In this document: positions 54,425-63,364 of the stretch, one piece after another | Layout of the letters: each line of letters begins with the position of its first letter | Position numbering within the stretch: position 1 is the stretch's first letter | Source of the DNA: Flavobacterium sandaracinum | Lineage (GTDB): Bacteria > Bacteroidota > Bacteroidia > Flavobacteriales > Flavobacteriaceae | DNA length: 64,000 bases | Assembly (NCBI RefSeq): GCF_004349135.1 | Contig: NZ_SMFN01000017.1 | Span: 1 to 64,000, forward strand | Direction of reading: 5' to 3' | Notes under the pieces: model-generated | What the model saw: only the letters and a program-made list of their open reading frames with translations | Told to the model about the DNA's origin: nothing | Databases searched by the model: none | Position numbers and translations under genes: made by a program

Positions 54425-55135
54425 TGATTTTTGATTAACGATTTTTGATTGCAGCGGTGGGCTTAGATGTGGAAACGAGAATGGATTGCAGATTTTTGAT
54501 TAACGATTTTTGATTGCAGAGGGGGGTTTAGATGTGGAAACGGGAATTGGTTTTTTGATTTTAGATTGTTGATTAACAATTTTTGATTGCAGAGGGGGGT
54601 TTAGATGTGGAAACGAGAATTGGTTTTTTGATTGTTGATTGTTGATTAACGATTTTTGATTGCAGAGGAGGGTTTGGATGTGGAAACGGGAATTGGTTTT
54701 TGATTGCAGATTGTTGATTAACGATTTTTGATTGCAGAGGGGGGTTTAGATGTGGAAACGAGAATTGGTTTTTTGATTTTAGATTGTTGATTAACGATTT
54801 TTGATTGCAGAGGTGGGTTTGGATGTGGAAACGGGAATGGATTGCAGATTTTTGATTAACGATTTTTGATTGCAGATTTAGGTTTTGATATGGAAACGAG
54901 AATTGGTTTTTTGATTGCAGATTTTGGATTAACGATTTTTGATTGCAGAGGGGTGGTTGGATGTGGAAACGAGAATTGGTTTTTTGATTGTAGATTGTTG
55001 ATTAACGATTTTTGATTGCAGAGGGGGGTTGGATGTGGAAACGAGAATTGGTTTTTTGATTTTAGATTGTTGATTAACGATTTTTGATTGCAGAGGGGGG
55101 TTTGGATGTGGAAACGAGAATTGATTGTTGATTGT
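54425..55135. repeat. 73-bp tandem repeat array (ten copies)
   Basis: The core ATTAACGATTTTTGATTGCA recurs about ten times (54438, 54503, 54575, 54648, 54721, 54793, 54859, 54931, 55004, 55077). Spacings are mostly 72-73 bases, with two near 65. Units continue with GAGGGGGGTTTAGATGTGG and AAACGAGAATTGG. It fills the 54336-55310 gap between rnhB and lipB. No frame is kept and there are no unique spacers. Confidence 0.9.
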
Positions 55136-55310
55136 AGATTTAACGGATTTACACGGAGTTATCCCATCACTCTACTTCACTTTTTCTTTAGTCGATGTGA
55201 ATCTGTAAATCACTGGCAACTCACAGTATTGGTATCGGTTACGAGTAGTTCTATATTTTAATCAAGCTATTTAGCAATGCGATTTGGATTTACTATGGCA
55301 AGGGATTTTG

Positions 55311-56009
55311 CTACTGAAACTCGCAAACAAATAACCTCGTGAAATGCGTTAGTATTTTTGCTTTGACCTCTTCTTCATCTACTTTTTCAACACCAAGTTC
55401 CACGTTTAATGAGGTAACGGCTTTACCGCGAATGCCACAAGGAATGATATTGTCAAAATACCCCAAATCGGCATTTACGTTTAGTGCGAATCCATGCATG
55501 GTCACCCAACGGGAAGCACGTACACCCAGCGCACAAATTTTTCGGGCAAAAGGGGTTCCAACACCCAGCCATACTCCTGTTTCTCCGGCACTCCTACCCG
55601 ATTGTATTCCGTATTCAGCCAACGTAAGTATAATGGCTTCCTCTAGAAAACGCAGGTATTTATGAATATCCGTAAAAAAATTCTCTAAGTCCAAAATAGG
55701 ATAGCCCACAACTTGTCCCGGTCCGTGATACGTAATATCGCCGCCACGATTGATTTTGTAAAATGTCGCTCCTTTGGCTTCGAGTTGTTTTTCAGACAAC
55801 AGTAAATTGGATAAATCACCGCTTTTCCCTAGCGTGTACACATGCGGATGCTCGACAAAAAGGAAGTAATTTGGCGTTGGTAATTCGAGTTCCTCTCTGC
55901 GATTGCGAATTTTTAAGTCGACGATTCCTTTAAACAATTCTTCTTGGTATTCCCAAGTCGCTTTGTACTCTTTATTTCCTAAATCTTGAAGTTGGATGGT
56001 TGTATTCAT
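55311..56009 (-). CDS. lipB: Octanoyl-(acyl-carrier protein):protein octanoyltransferase
   Basis: 232 residues. INRGGDITYHGPGQVVGYPI (86-105) is the LipB signature, followed by RKICALGVRASRWVTMHGFA with catalytic Lys157 and IIPCGIRGKAVTSLN with Cys191. It moves octanoate from ACP to lipoyl domains, the first step of lipoic acid formation. A TACCTTTG box lies on the minus strand at 56046-56039, 30 bases upstream of the start. The length is normal. Confidence 0.95.
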   Translation of the reverse strand: MNTTIQLQDLGNKEYKATWEYQEELFKGIVDLKIRNRREELELPTPNYFLFVEHPHVYTLGKSGDLSNLLLSEKQLEAKGATFYKINRGGDITYHGPGQVVGYPILDLENFFTDIHKYLRFLEEAIILTLAEYGIQSGRSAGETGVWLGVGTPFARKICALGVRASRWVTMHGFALNVNADLGYFDNIIPCGIRGKAVTSLNVELGVEKVDEEEVKAKILTHFTRLFVCEFQ

Positions 56010-56038
56010 TTCTTTAAAGAGGCAAAGGTTAAGAGCGA

Positions 56039-56046
56039 CAAAGGTA
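56039..56046 (-). promoter_or_regulatory. Probable -7 box of lipB
   Basis: On the minus strand this reads TACCTTTG, a full TAnnTTTG match, 30 bases upstream of the lipB ATG. The -33 partner is unclear. Confidence 0.45.
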
Positions 56047-56091
56047 CAAAGTTTTTAAGAGAACTTAATGACTTGAAAAGCTTCGAATGAA

Positions 56092-56823
56092 TTACTCTAA
56101 AACTACCTCCAGATTTGTAGTCTCCGGATTTATTAGACAATCGGTTATAAGAAATTGTAATTCCAGTGTTTTTTTGTCCTCGCTTATTTTTGCATTTGGA
56201 TTGGAAACTGATTTTATTTTTCGAGGAAAATGATACTTCAAAATAAAATTTTGCGCGACTTTAAATTTAGAGAAGCGTATTTTTAACCTTTCCATTTCTT
56301 CTTGTTGTTTTTTTAACTCTACTGCATCGGTAATTTTGACCATTCTTTTAAATGTACTGCCGTCAAAAGTAAAACTGACACTGTAATAATGTTCTTCGGC
56401 AACGAGCGCATAATTATTTTCGATGTCGTCCGCGTATTCTTCGGTTTTGTATAAATCCGCTACATCGGCTATTGTGCTGAAATTTTGACTGATTGTGGTG
56501 CGAAATTCTTTTTCGAAAGAGCTTTTCTTACTGTGTACTTTTACCGCATTGAACTTTTCGAAAATGGCTTTTTCAAATGCCGGCAATCTGGAAAACGTTT
56601 CGGAATGTTTCGCAATTAGATCTTTAAAAACATACGTTGTATCGCGAAAAATTTCCTCTTTGGAATAGTCTTCTCCCATCAGTTGCATGTAACTTTGCTC
56701 TTCCCGAAGTTTACTGATTTCAATTTTACCGGAACCGTCTTGGTTTAAATGGATGGTTTCTGTGACTTGACAACTTGTTAAAAACAAAACTAAAAGCAGT
56801 AAGAGGTAAATTTTATTTTTCAA
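56092..56823 (-). CDS. Hypothetical lipoprotein
   Basis: 243 residues. The signal ends with FLTSC (Cys18), so it is a membrane-anchored lipoprotein. The rest is polar and helix-prone (KKQQEEMERLKIRFSKFKVA) and has a beta-rich start (VTETIHLNQDGSGKIEISKL). No family was recognised with confidence, though it resembles flavobacterial lipoproteins with one such N-terminal phrase. A TACATTTG box is at 56860-56853 (minus). Confidence 0.75.
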   Translation of the reverse strand: MKNKIYLLLLLVLFLTSCQVTETIHLNQDGSGKIEISKLREEQSYMQLMGEDYSKEEIFRDTTYVFKDLIAKHSETFSRLPAFEKAIFEKFNAVKVHSKKSSFEKEFRTTISQNFSTIADVADLYKTEEYADDIENNYALVAEEHYYSVSFTFDGSTFKRMVKITDAVELKKQQEEMERLKIRFSKFKVAQNFILKYHFPRKIKSVSNPNAKISEDKKTLELQFLITDCLINPETTNLEVVLE

Positions 56824-56852
56824 TTTTTATGATTTTGAATCGTTATTTTTCA

Positions 56853-56860
56853 CAAATGTA
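56853..56860 (-). promoter_or_regulatory. Probable -7 box of the lipoprotein gene
   Basis: On the minus strand this reads TACATTTG, 30 bases upstream of the ATG. No TTG with normal spacing was found. Confidence 0.4.
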
Positions 56861-56975
56861 ACTTAATAACTACAATTAATAGCCCAGATTAAAGTGAAAA
56901 TCCTTTTTATTTTTTCTTTAAAAATAAAAAGATTGCAACGGAAAGCTGGAAATAGCTCCAAAAAACCTTTAGCAC

Positions 56976-57007
56976 TTTGCTACTTTGGTACTTATACAGT
57001 ATCTTTG
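56976..57007 (+). promoter_or_regulatory. Promoter of lysS
   Basis: TTTG at 56976-56979 and TATCTTTG at 57000-57007 are 20 bases apart, an ideal Bacteroidota promoter. The start would be near 57014. Confidence 0.7.
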
Positions 57008-57028
57008 CGCTCTTAAAATCAGCACAAA

Positions 57029-58738
57029 ATGGCATTATCCGAACAAGAAATATTACGTAGAGAAGCACTTACCCAATTACGCGATTTAGGCATTGAGCCT
57101 TATCCTGCAGCCGAATTTATTACTACCGCCTATTCTAGCGAAATCCTGGCTGATTTCGACAAGTACGAAGGGAAGGAAGTGGTTTTAGCCGGTCGTTTGA
57201 TGGGAAAACGCATCATGGGGAAAGCTTCCTTTGCCGAATTGAAAGATGCGGAAGGACGCATTCAAGTGTATGTTTCGAGAGATGATATTTCGACTGATGA
57301 AGAGAAAACGATGTACAACGTAGTTTTCAAAAAACTATTGGATATTGGCGATTTTATTGGGGTTCGCGGAACGGTTTTTAAAACTCAAGTAGGCGAAATC
57401 TCCGTTCATGTGTATGGATTGACGGTTTTGGCGAAAGCCTTGAAACCACTTCCTGTAGTAAAAACGGATGCGGACGGAAAAACGCACGATGCGTTTGCTG
57501 ATCCAGAGCAAAGATACCGCCGTCGTTATGTGGATTTAACGGTGAACGACCATGTGAAAGAAACATTTATTAAGAGAACCAAATTGTTTAATGCAATGCG
57601 TACGTTCTTTAATGACAAAGGCTATCTTGAAGTGGAAACACCTGTTTTACAACCGATTCCCGGTGGTGCTGCAGCGCGTCCTTTTATTACGCACCACAAT
57701 TCCCTTGACATGCCATTGTACATGCGTATTGCCAATGAGTTGTATTTAAAAAGATTGATTGTTGGTGGTTTTGAAGGGGTGTATGAGTTTTCGAAAAATT
57801 TCCGAAATGAAGGAATGGATCGCACACACAACCCAGAATTCACTGCCATGGAAATATATGTAGCCTATAAAGACTACAACTGGATGATGAAATTTGCCGA
57901 AGATTTGTTAGAATATTGTGCCATTGCGGTAAATGGAACGAGTGAAGTGACTTTTGGAGAACACACGATCAATTTCAAGGCGCCTTACGCCCGTGTTACC
58001 ATGACGGATTCGATCAAACATTTTACCGGTTTTGATATTTCTGGAAAAAGTGAAACGGAACTTTTTGATGCGGCAAGAGGCATGGGAATTGACGTGGATG
58101 CTACAATGGGTAAAGGAAAATTGATTGATGAGATTTTTGGTGCCAAATGTGAAGGAAACTATATTCAACCTACTTATATCACGGATTATCCAAAAGAGAT
58201 GTCACCCTTGTGCAAGCAACACCGTGACAATCCAGCATTGACGGAACGTTTTGAATTGATGGTTTGTGGTAAGGAAGTGGCCAATGCGTATTCAGAATTG
58301 AATGATCCAATTGACCAAAGAGCTCGTTTTGAAGACCAAATGCGTTTGGCTGAAAAAGGAGATGATGAGGCTACCGGAATTATAGATGAAGATTTCTTGA
58401 GAGCTTTAGAATACGGAATGCCGCCAACCTCTGGAATGGGAATTGGAATGGATCGATTGATTATGTATTTGACGAATAATGCTTCGATTCAAGAAGTGTT
58501 GTTGTTTCCACAAATGCGACCAGAGAAAAAACAAGTAAAAATTGAACTGGAAGACGACGAGAAATTGATTGTTGCATTACTACAAACCAACGACAACCAA
58601 ATGGAGTTTGGCGCACTAAAAATGACCTCTGGATTAAGCGGTAAAAAATGGGATAAAACCATGAAAAACCTCTCTGCTTTGGGAATGACTGAAGTAGTTG
58701 TTGATGGGGATACTAAAGCGTGTCGATTGAAAGAGTAA
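57029..58738 (+). CDS. lysS: Lysine--tRNA ligase (class II)
   Basis: 569 residues. The N-terminal OB-fold anticodon-binding domain (about 60-170) includes EVVLAGRLMGKRIMGKASFA. The class II core has RTFFNDKGYLEVETPVLQP (motif 1), FRNEGMDRTHNPEFTAMEIY (motif 2) and GMGIGMDRLIM (motif 3), and GGAAARPF is the Lys-specific loop. About 70 residues after motif 3 form a C-terminal tail (IELEDDEKLIVALLQTNDNQ and beyond) longer than in E. coli LysS, a feature I believe is common in Bacteroidota. It has a clear promoter and terminator, so it is monocistronic. Confidence 0.96.
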   Translation: MALSEQEILRREALTQLRDLGIEPYPAAEFITTAYSSEILADFDKYEGKEVVLAGRLMGKRIMGKASFAELKDAEGRIQVYVSRDDISTDEEKTMYNVVFKKLLDIGDFIGVRGTVFKTQVGEISVHVYGLTVLAKALKPLPVVKTDADGKTHDAFADPEQRYRRRYVDLTVNDHVKETFIKRTKLFNAMRTFFNDKGYLEVETPVLQPIPGGAAARPFITHHNSLDMPLYMRIANELYLKRLIVGGFEGVYEFSKNFRNEGMDRTHNPEFTAMEIYVAYKDYNWMMKFAEDLLEYCAIAVNGTSEVTFGEHTINFKAPYARVTMTDSIKHFTGFDISGKSETELFDAARGMGIDVDATMGKGKLIDEIFGAKCEGNYIQPTYITDYPKEMSPLCKQHRDNPALTERFELMVCGKEVANAYSELNDPIDQRARFEDQMRLAEKGDDEATGIIDEDFLRALEYGMPPTSGMGIGMDRLIMYLTNNASIQEVLLFPQMRPEKKQVKIELEDDEKLIVALLQTNDNQMEFGALKMTSGLSGKKWDKTMKNLSALGMTEVVVDGDTKACRLKE

Positions 58739-58760
58739 TTGATTTTATAATAGAATATTA

Positions 58761-58792
58761 AAAGGAACTTCGTAATGGAGTTCCTTTTTTTT
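58761..58792 (+). terminator. Terminator of lysS
   Basis: AAAGGAACT (58761-58769) pairs with AGTTCCTTT (58779-58787) around a 9-base loop, followed by a run of T residues to 58792. Confidence 0.85.
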
Positions 58793-58897
58793 ATGGCTGT
58801 TTGCGATTTTAAATACTTTGCTTTTGAACAAAATTATGACAATAATCTAATAAGGTTAAATAAGTCATAAAATTCTTAGGTTATTCGATTTAACTGT

Positions 58898-58905
58898 TAC
58901 TTTTG
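58898..58905 (+). promoter_or_regulatory. Probable -7 box deciding the start of the small beta-barrel gene
   Basis: TACTTTTG fits TAnnTTTG. Transcription would start near 58912, which excludes the upstream in-frame TTG (58903) and ATG (58906) and supports the ATG at 58927. Confidence 0.5.
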
Positions 58906-58926
58906 ATGAACAAAAAACAATTCAAC

Positions 58927-59442
58927 ATGAAAAAAATTACTGTATCGATTTTAGCCTTATTTGCTTTTGGCTTTGCTAATGGTCAAGCCAAAGAAGGTCA
59001 AGTATCAAAAGGCAAATGGCTTATTGAAGCCAATACTGGCTTTGGAAGAAACGTAGGGACTACCGCCATGTATTTTAGTTCTTCGGACGGGATCACTTCC
59101 TACAACATTGGAGCTGAAGGAGGTTATTTTATCAAAGATAATCTGGCGCTTAAGTTAGGCTTAGGGTATGGAGAAATAGATGGGGTCGGCGAACCGATTG
59201 CTTATAAAATTGGAGCCAAATATTATTTAAAAACGATGATTCCTATCGAGCTTTCTTATAATGGAGTCGGTTTTGGTGACGCAGATGCTAACCCAACTTA
59301 CATAGGCGCGCAAATTGGTTATGCGGTGTTTTTAGGTAAAAATGTAAGTATCGAACCCGGAATTCGTTATAATATGGCAACTCACAAACAATATTATGAC
59401 AACAGTTTACAGTTTAATCTTGGTTTTGCTTTGCATTTTTAA
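58927..59442 (+). CDS. Small outer-membrane beta-barrel protein
   Basis: 171 residues from the preferred ATG at 58927 (MKKITVSILALFAFGFANGQ), which begins a signal peptide. The longer frame from 58903 or 58906 adds seven or eight residues that break it. The rest alternates beta-strands (KWLIEANTGFGRNVGTTAMY, then LKLGLGYGEIDG, FLGKNVSIEPGIRYNM) and ends with FNLGFALHF, a C-terminal barrel strand. It resembles OmpX- or PorT-like eight-stranded barrels. The ligand is unknown. A bidirectional terminator follows at 59463-59500. Confidence 0.75.
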   Translation: MKKITVSILALFAFGFANGQAKEGQVSKGKWLIEANTGFGRNVGTTAMYFSSSDGITSYNIGAEGGYFIKDNLALKLGLGYGEIDGVGEPIAYKIGAKYYLKTMIPIELSYNGVGFGDADANPTYIGAQIGYAVFLGKNVSIEPGIRYNMATHKQYYDNSLQFNLGFALHF

Positions 59443-59462
59443 AATAGTAAGTGTTAAAACAA

Positions 59463-59500
59463 AAAAAGTCGGCTCTAATTAAAGAGCCGACTTTTTATTT
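59463..59500. terminator. Bidirectional terminator
   Basis: AAAAAGTCGGCTCT (59463-59476) pairs with AGAGCCGACTTTTT (59483-59496) around a 6-base loop. Flanking T and A runs let it serve both the plus-strand gene ending at 59442 and the minus-strand gene ending at 59517. Confidence 0.85.
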
Positions 59501-59516
59501 CAAAAATGTTATAGTT

Positions 59517-61040
59517 TTAAAATCCTAAACCAACCGCCATCGCTGTAGCTTGAATATTTAGTTCAGCAACTTTGGTTGCAGCACCAGTTGTCAAGTTGAT
59601 ACTAAAAACTGAAGTACTATTATTTACCTTTAATAAGGCGAAAGCAGTAGCGCTATTTCCGCCGATATCAAATCCGCTATCTGCATCAATATTAACTCCT
59701 AAATTTCCAATAGCAACTAATGTTCCATTATTTGGTGGATCTTGACGGTATAACATATCCGTTTGTGAATCCATTACAAATAAAGTGGTTGTACCAGCAC
59801 CAGCCACATTATTGGTATACGCGGCACCCGTTACAAATGGGGTTCCAGGATTTAAATTACCATCCACAAATACTACTGTTCCCAAATCTGGGTGTAAACG
59901 CAAGTTTTGACCCGTATTACTTACTAACCTGATTCTATCTACTGTTGGATTAAAATCAAAACCAAAAGAAGTACCTGACAACACAGTCAACAATGGAGAC
60001 CCAACTGCTGTTAATGCACCACTAGCTGTATTCACAGAAAATAATCTACTTTGATTAGAGATCGCATATAATGCTCCATTTGCTGGTCTAAAATCTAAAC
60101 CTACAATACTTTCATTTGTAGCCAACCCAGTTAATAAAACAGAAGTATTACTTCCGTTTGTAGGATTAAAACGAACCAACATATTCCCCGAAGTTGTAGC
60201 ATAAGCAACTGGATTCGTCTTGAACGCAATACTAATTACCGGAGCAGTGAATTTTCCAACAGCAACGGCTTTCCCCGTTGCTAAATCAATGGTATATAAT
60301 GTAGATACAGTAGCATTATTAGTTACAGCTAAGGCAGTAGAATTATCTGCTGAAATATCCATGTCCCCTACACCTTGAAAGTCAACTCCTAAATCACCTA
60401 CCAGCTGAAGCCCACCCTCATTAGGTGGCGTTTGAACATATAACTTATCTTGTTCGAAATCGATATCATACAACATTGTAGTTGTTGCACCAGCCATACT
60501 ATTTGTATATGCTACTGCACCAATTTTAGGATTTGTACCGCCATTTATTACTCCATCCGTTGCCACAACAGTTCCTAATTCAGGATGCAACCTTAAATTT
60601 TGACCTGATTCTGTTACCAAACGAATTCTATCTACGGTTGGATTAAAATCCAATGAAGCGTTAGCTCCAGCAACAACAGGAGAAAAAGATCCAGCACCCA
60701 ATGCAGTTGCAACTCCACTTTTCTCATTAATAAAATAAAGACGACTAGACGAACCTACAGCATATAATTGTCCAGTTGCAGGTCTGTAATCAATACTTAC
60801 GATATTCTCTGATGTAGGTAAACCAACAATTGGTGTAGTCGAAGTTGGAGTTCCTAAATTTCGTGCATTAAAGGTCAGAATCGTATTGTTACTGGCTAAT
60901 GCCGTAAAATTCACATCAGGTGCCGATACTGGCATCATCATTTCATTGCTATACTCATCATTACAAGAAATTGCAATACTAGATAAAAGGGCTAGACCAA
61001 TAATGGAAGCAAAACCTATTTTTTGTTGTTTGTTTTTCAT
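59517..61040 (-). CDS. Two-domain DUF4394 lipoprotein
   Basis: 507 residues. The lipoprotein signal ends with AISC (near residue 26). Two tandem DUF4394 domains follow (about 45-265 and 275-505), each with VGLDFRPANGALYAIS- or VSIDYRPATGQLYAVG-like blades, FDFNPTVDRIRLVS- and NLRLHPDLGTVV-like blocks, and TTTLFVMD or TTMLYDID. The repeats suggest beta-propeller-like folds on the cell surface. Function unknown. The two domains are clearly paralogous, probably from an internal duplication. Confidence 0.85.
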   Translation of the reverse strand: MKNKQQKIGFASIIGLALLSSIAISCNDEYSNEMMMPVSAPDVNFTALASNNTILTFNARNLGTPTSTTPIVGLPTSENIVSIDYRPATGQLYAVGSSSRLYFINEKSGVATALGAGSFSPVVAGANASLDFNPTVDRIRLVTESGQNLRLHPELGTVVATDGVINGGTNPKIGAVAYTNSMAGATTTMLYDIDFEQDKLYVQTPPNEGGLQLVGDLGVDFQGVGDMDISADNSTALAVTNNATVSTLYTIDLATGKAVAVGKFTAPVISIAFKTNPVAYATTSGNMLVRFNPTNGSNTSVLLTGLATNESIVGLDFRPANGALYAISNQSRLFSVNTASGALTAVGSPLLTVLSGTSFGFDFNPTVDRIRLVSNTGQNLRLHPDLGTVVFVDGNLNPGTPFVTGAAYTNNVAGAGTTTLFVMDSQTDMLYRQDPPNNGTLVAIGNLGVNIDADSGFDIGGNSATAFALLKVNNSTSVFSINLTTGAATKVAELNIQATAMAVGLGF

Positions 61041-61232
61041 CGTTTATTTATTTAGTTATCCCTTCATGTACGAAGTGTAGTTCACTATGGTTTTAAAATT
61101 TTAAAAAACTTTAAAAAACAACTAAATTGAAACGTTTGCCGAAATAAAAAACTCCTTCCATTGGTTCGCTAGAAAGGGTTGCCAACCAATTTTAGAAAAT
61201 AATAGAGAATTTAAAATAATGTTTTTTTATTA

Positions 61233-62162
61233 TTATCGCTTTATAATTTTAATATGCCTTGATTTTAACTTTTTGTCGTTAGTGTATTTTGCTATTTGTT
61301 TTCCTGCTTGAACAGGTCGATCAGACGAAAGAATAGTTGCGCCATTTTCAATTAATTTATAATACAAAACATCCCCATTTGCGGCAGCACTTTTATCGAT
61401 ATTGCCCATGGTACCCAAAATACAAGCTATACCTCGGCTGTGTAAATACTGATACACTTGGGCCTTTGGCTCTGCTGTACCCACAAAAGCGATCATTTTA
61501 TCCACTTTGACACCTAGATTTTCCATACGCTCTACATCTTCTTTTCCTCGCGCCGAAACCGAAATCATTAAATCCGGAGCCAGTTGAGCTACTTCGGCGG
61601 CTTGAGTTGCATTGTAGGTTATAATAACAGAATAAGCTTCGGCTTTGTTCCTGCGTACTGCATCGACAATCATTTTCATAGGAACTCCTTTTTTTACATC
61701 AAGGTTATAAATTACTTTGCCTTTCCCCCATTGCAGAACCTGATCTAAAGTTTCTATTCTATAAGGGGTTTGGTTGCCTTCATTATCCTTTAAAAAGAAT
61801 TGCTGTAATTCTTTGTAGGTGTAGTTTTCAATCTTACCCGTACCCGTAGTTGTTCTATCCAGCTTATTATCGTGCATCATAACCAAAACAGAATCTTTAC
61901 TCAGCGCAATATCCGTTTCTACAATCGTAGGATTGTATCGAATAGCATTTGCAAATGTAGCGGTACTATTTTCTGGAAATCCGGTTGTTGGACCACCTCT
62001 ATGCGCACTGATCAAGGGGATACTTTTGTTCGAATATTTTAAAAAACGATGCAATTGTGATGGTGTTTTAAATTGCAAAACATATTCATTTGCCTGTGCA
62101 AAACCGAGAGTGCTAATTATTAAGAAGCAAAACGAAAAACAAAAATTCTTATTTTGAAACAT
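61233..62162 (-). CDS. Glycerophosphodiester phosphodiesterase family protein
   Basis: 309 residues from the preferred ATG at 62162 (MFQNKNFCFSFCFLIISTLG), which begins a signal peptide. The frame extends 17 codons upstream to 62213, but that breaks the signal. SAHRGG (52-57) with His54 and Arg55, PEN (63-65), ETD (82-84) and MMHDNKLDRTTTG with His97 are the GDPD catalytic blocks. These enzymes release alcohols from glycerophosphodiesters. A periplasmic location is implied by the signal peptide. No operon partner is evident. Confidence 0.85.
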   Translation of the reverse strand: MFQNKNFCFSFCFLIISTLGFAQANEYVLQFKTPSQLHRFLKYSNKSIPLISAHRGGPTTGFPENSTATFANAIRYNPTIVETDIALSKDSVLVMMHDNKLDRTTTGTGKIENYTYKELQQFFLKDNEGNQTPYRIETLDQVLQWGKGKVIYNLDVKKGVPMKMIVDAVRRNKAEAYSVIITYNATQAAEVAQLAPDLMISVSARGKEDVERMENLGVKVDKMIAFVGTAEPKAQVYQYLHSRGIACILGTMGNIDKSAAANGDVLYYKLIENGATILSSDRPVQAGKQIAKYTNDKKLKSRHIKIIKR

Positions 62163-62245
62163 ATTCTTTTTTTTTAATTGGACTGTAAAAGTAAGGAATT
62201 GAAGTGGCATCAAATGACATCTCCAACATAAAAGAGACTCGACAA

Positions 62246-63205
62246 TTACAAACTATAATTAAGGTTTACACTCCATCTGTAATTTGCTTCTACATTGCCG
62301 CCGGTCAGATTTTGATTGATGGGTAGCATGGCATTCGCTCCAAAAGAAAGTCTGTCTTTACCAACCTCAAAACCCACTTTCCCGAAAAGAATATCGCCAC
62401 TTGTATTTCGTAATTTTTGATTGTATTGGTAATTACTTTCATAAACTTCACCAGCAAAACCAAGTTGTGGAACTATAGAAAAACTATTTTTCTCATACAA
62501 ATAGAAAAAAGTCCCTGCATAATTTAACTGATTTCCAAAACGATAACTCTTTTGGTTTTCTGTTTTTATAACATAATTCAGCATCGCGTTTAAACCAAAT
62601 TGCTTTCTTTTTACGATATATTCGGTAGCCAAAAGATAATCCCAACTTCCTGTTCCGACTTGAAAACTTGGATTGATACTTCCAGAATTCGCTTCATTGA
62701 ATTTTCCGGTTGGCGCTTTTACTCCACCTCCCAATTGCAGCGTATGAACCAAAAAAGTGCTGTCTTTATGCGTTTGATACAACCGGTACATTGCCAAAAC
62801 GGTGATATCGCCAATCCCACTGATGCTTTTATCGCCTGTTGCGGTTTCTCTTTCATGAAAATGATAGGGTAGTAATGCTGAAACTTGCACTTTTTCGCTT
62901 ACTGGGATTCTTCCCCAAACCTGAACGGTATTGAAGTTTTCTTTATACCAAGGTGAATTGCTGTACAAACCATCCATGGATTTGTATTGTTGATTGAAAT
63001 ACCGAATCCCAATGAAATTAGAATTCAACATCGAGGCAAATCCCATGCTTCCCCCGCTGGCTGAGCAGCCACAGGCATCACAAAAATCCTCTTCTTCTAG
63101 GAATGAATGGTATTTTGTAAATGGATTTACGGTGTTTAAACTGTCTTTTTCGGTGGCGTTTGCCAATTGAAATAGAAGTACTAAAAGTAATGCGTATTTT
63201 TTCAT
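62246..63205 (-). CDS. Outer-membrane protein with Cys-rich N-terminus, function unknown
   Basis: 319 residues. A signal peptide (1-17) is followed by the Cys-rich piece FCDACGCSASGGSMGFAS (about 42-59), then a beta-barrel-like body (VQVWGRIPVSEKVQVSALLP, LQLGGGVKAPTGKFNEANSG and so on) with a C-terminal strand NLNYSL. Similar proteins are often found next to metal-related or cytochrome genes in Bacteroidota, and here a cytochrome-c peroxidase gene lies 159 bases upstream. A metal or redox link is only suggested. Confidence 0.65.
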   Translation of the reverse strand: MKKYALLLVLLFQLANATEKDSLNTVNPFTKYHSFLEEEDFCDACGCSASGGSMGFASMLNSNFIGIRYFNQQYKSMDGLYSNSPWYKENFNTVQVWGRIPVSEKVQVSALLPYHFHERETATGDKSISGIGDITVLAMYRLYQTHKDSTFLVHTLQLGGGVKAPTGKFNEANSGSINPSFQVGTGSWDYLLATEYIVKRKQFGLNAMLNYVIKTENQKSYRFGNQLNYAGTFFYLYEKNSFSIVPQLGFAGEVYESNYQYNQKLRNTSGDILFGKVGFEVGKDRLSFGANAMLPINQNLTGGNVEANYRWSVNLNYSL

Positions 63206-63364
63206 GTTTGTTGTTTTTAGCCCTGATGGAAACGGAAAGCCCGGAGCGAAAAAGCTTGTTTTTCTTGTCCTGAAAAAGCGACCAAAGGAAGCTCTTTTCA
63301 GGACATAGAAAAACGGCTTTTGTAGCGAGGACTTGCAGTGTAAAGCAGGAAATAGCTTCTTAAA

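Noticed and set aside
54425..55135. Possible CRISPR array
   Set aside because: The whole unit repeats, including the parts that would be spacers, so there are no unique spacers. No cas genes are nearby.
58903..58926. Upstream start codons (TTG, ATG) for the small beta-barrel protein
   Set aside because: They overlap the probable -7 box and break the signal peptide. The ATG at 58927 is better.
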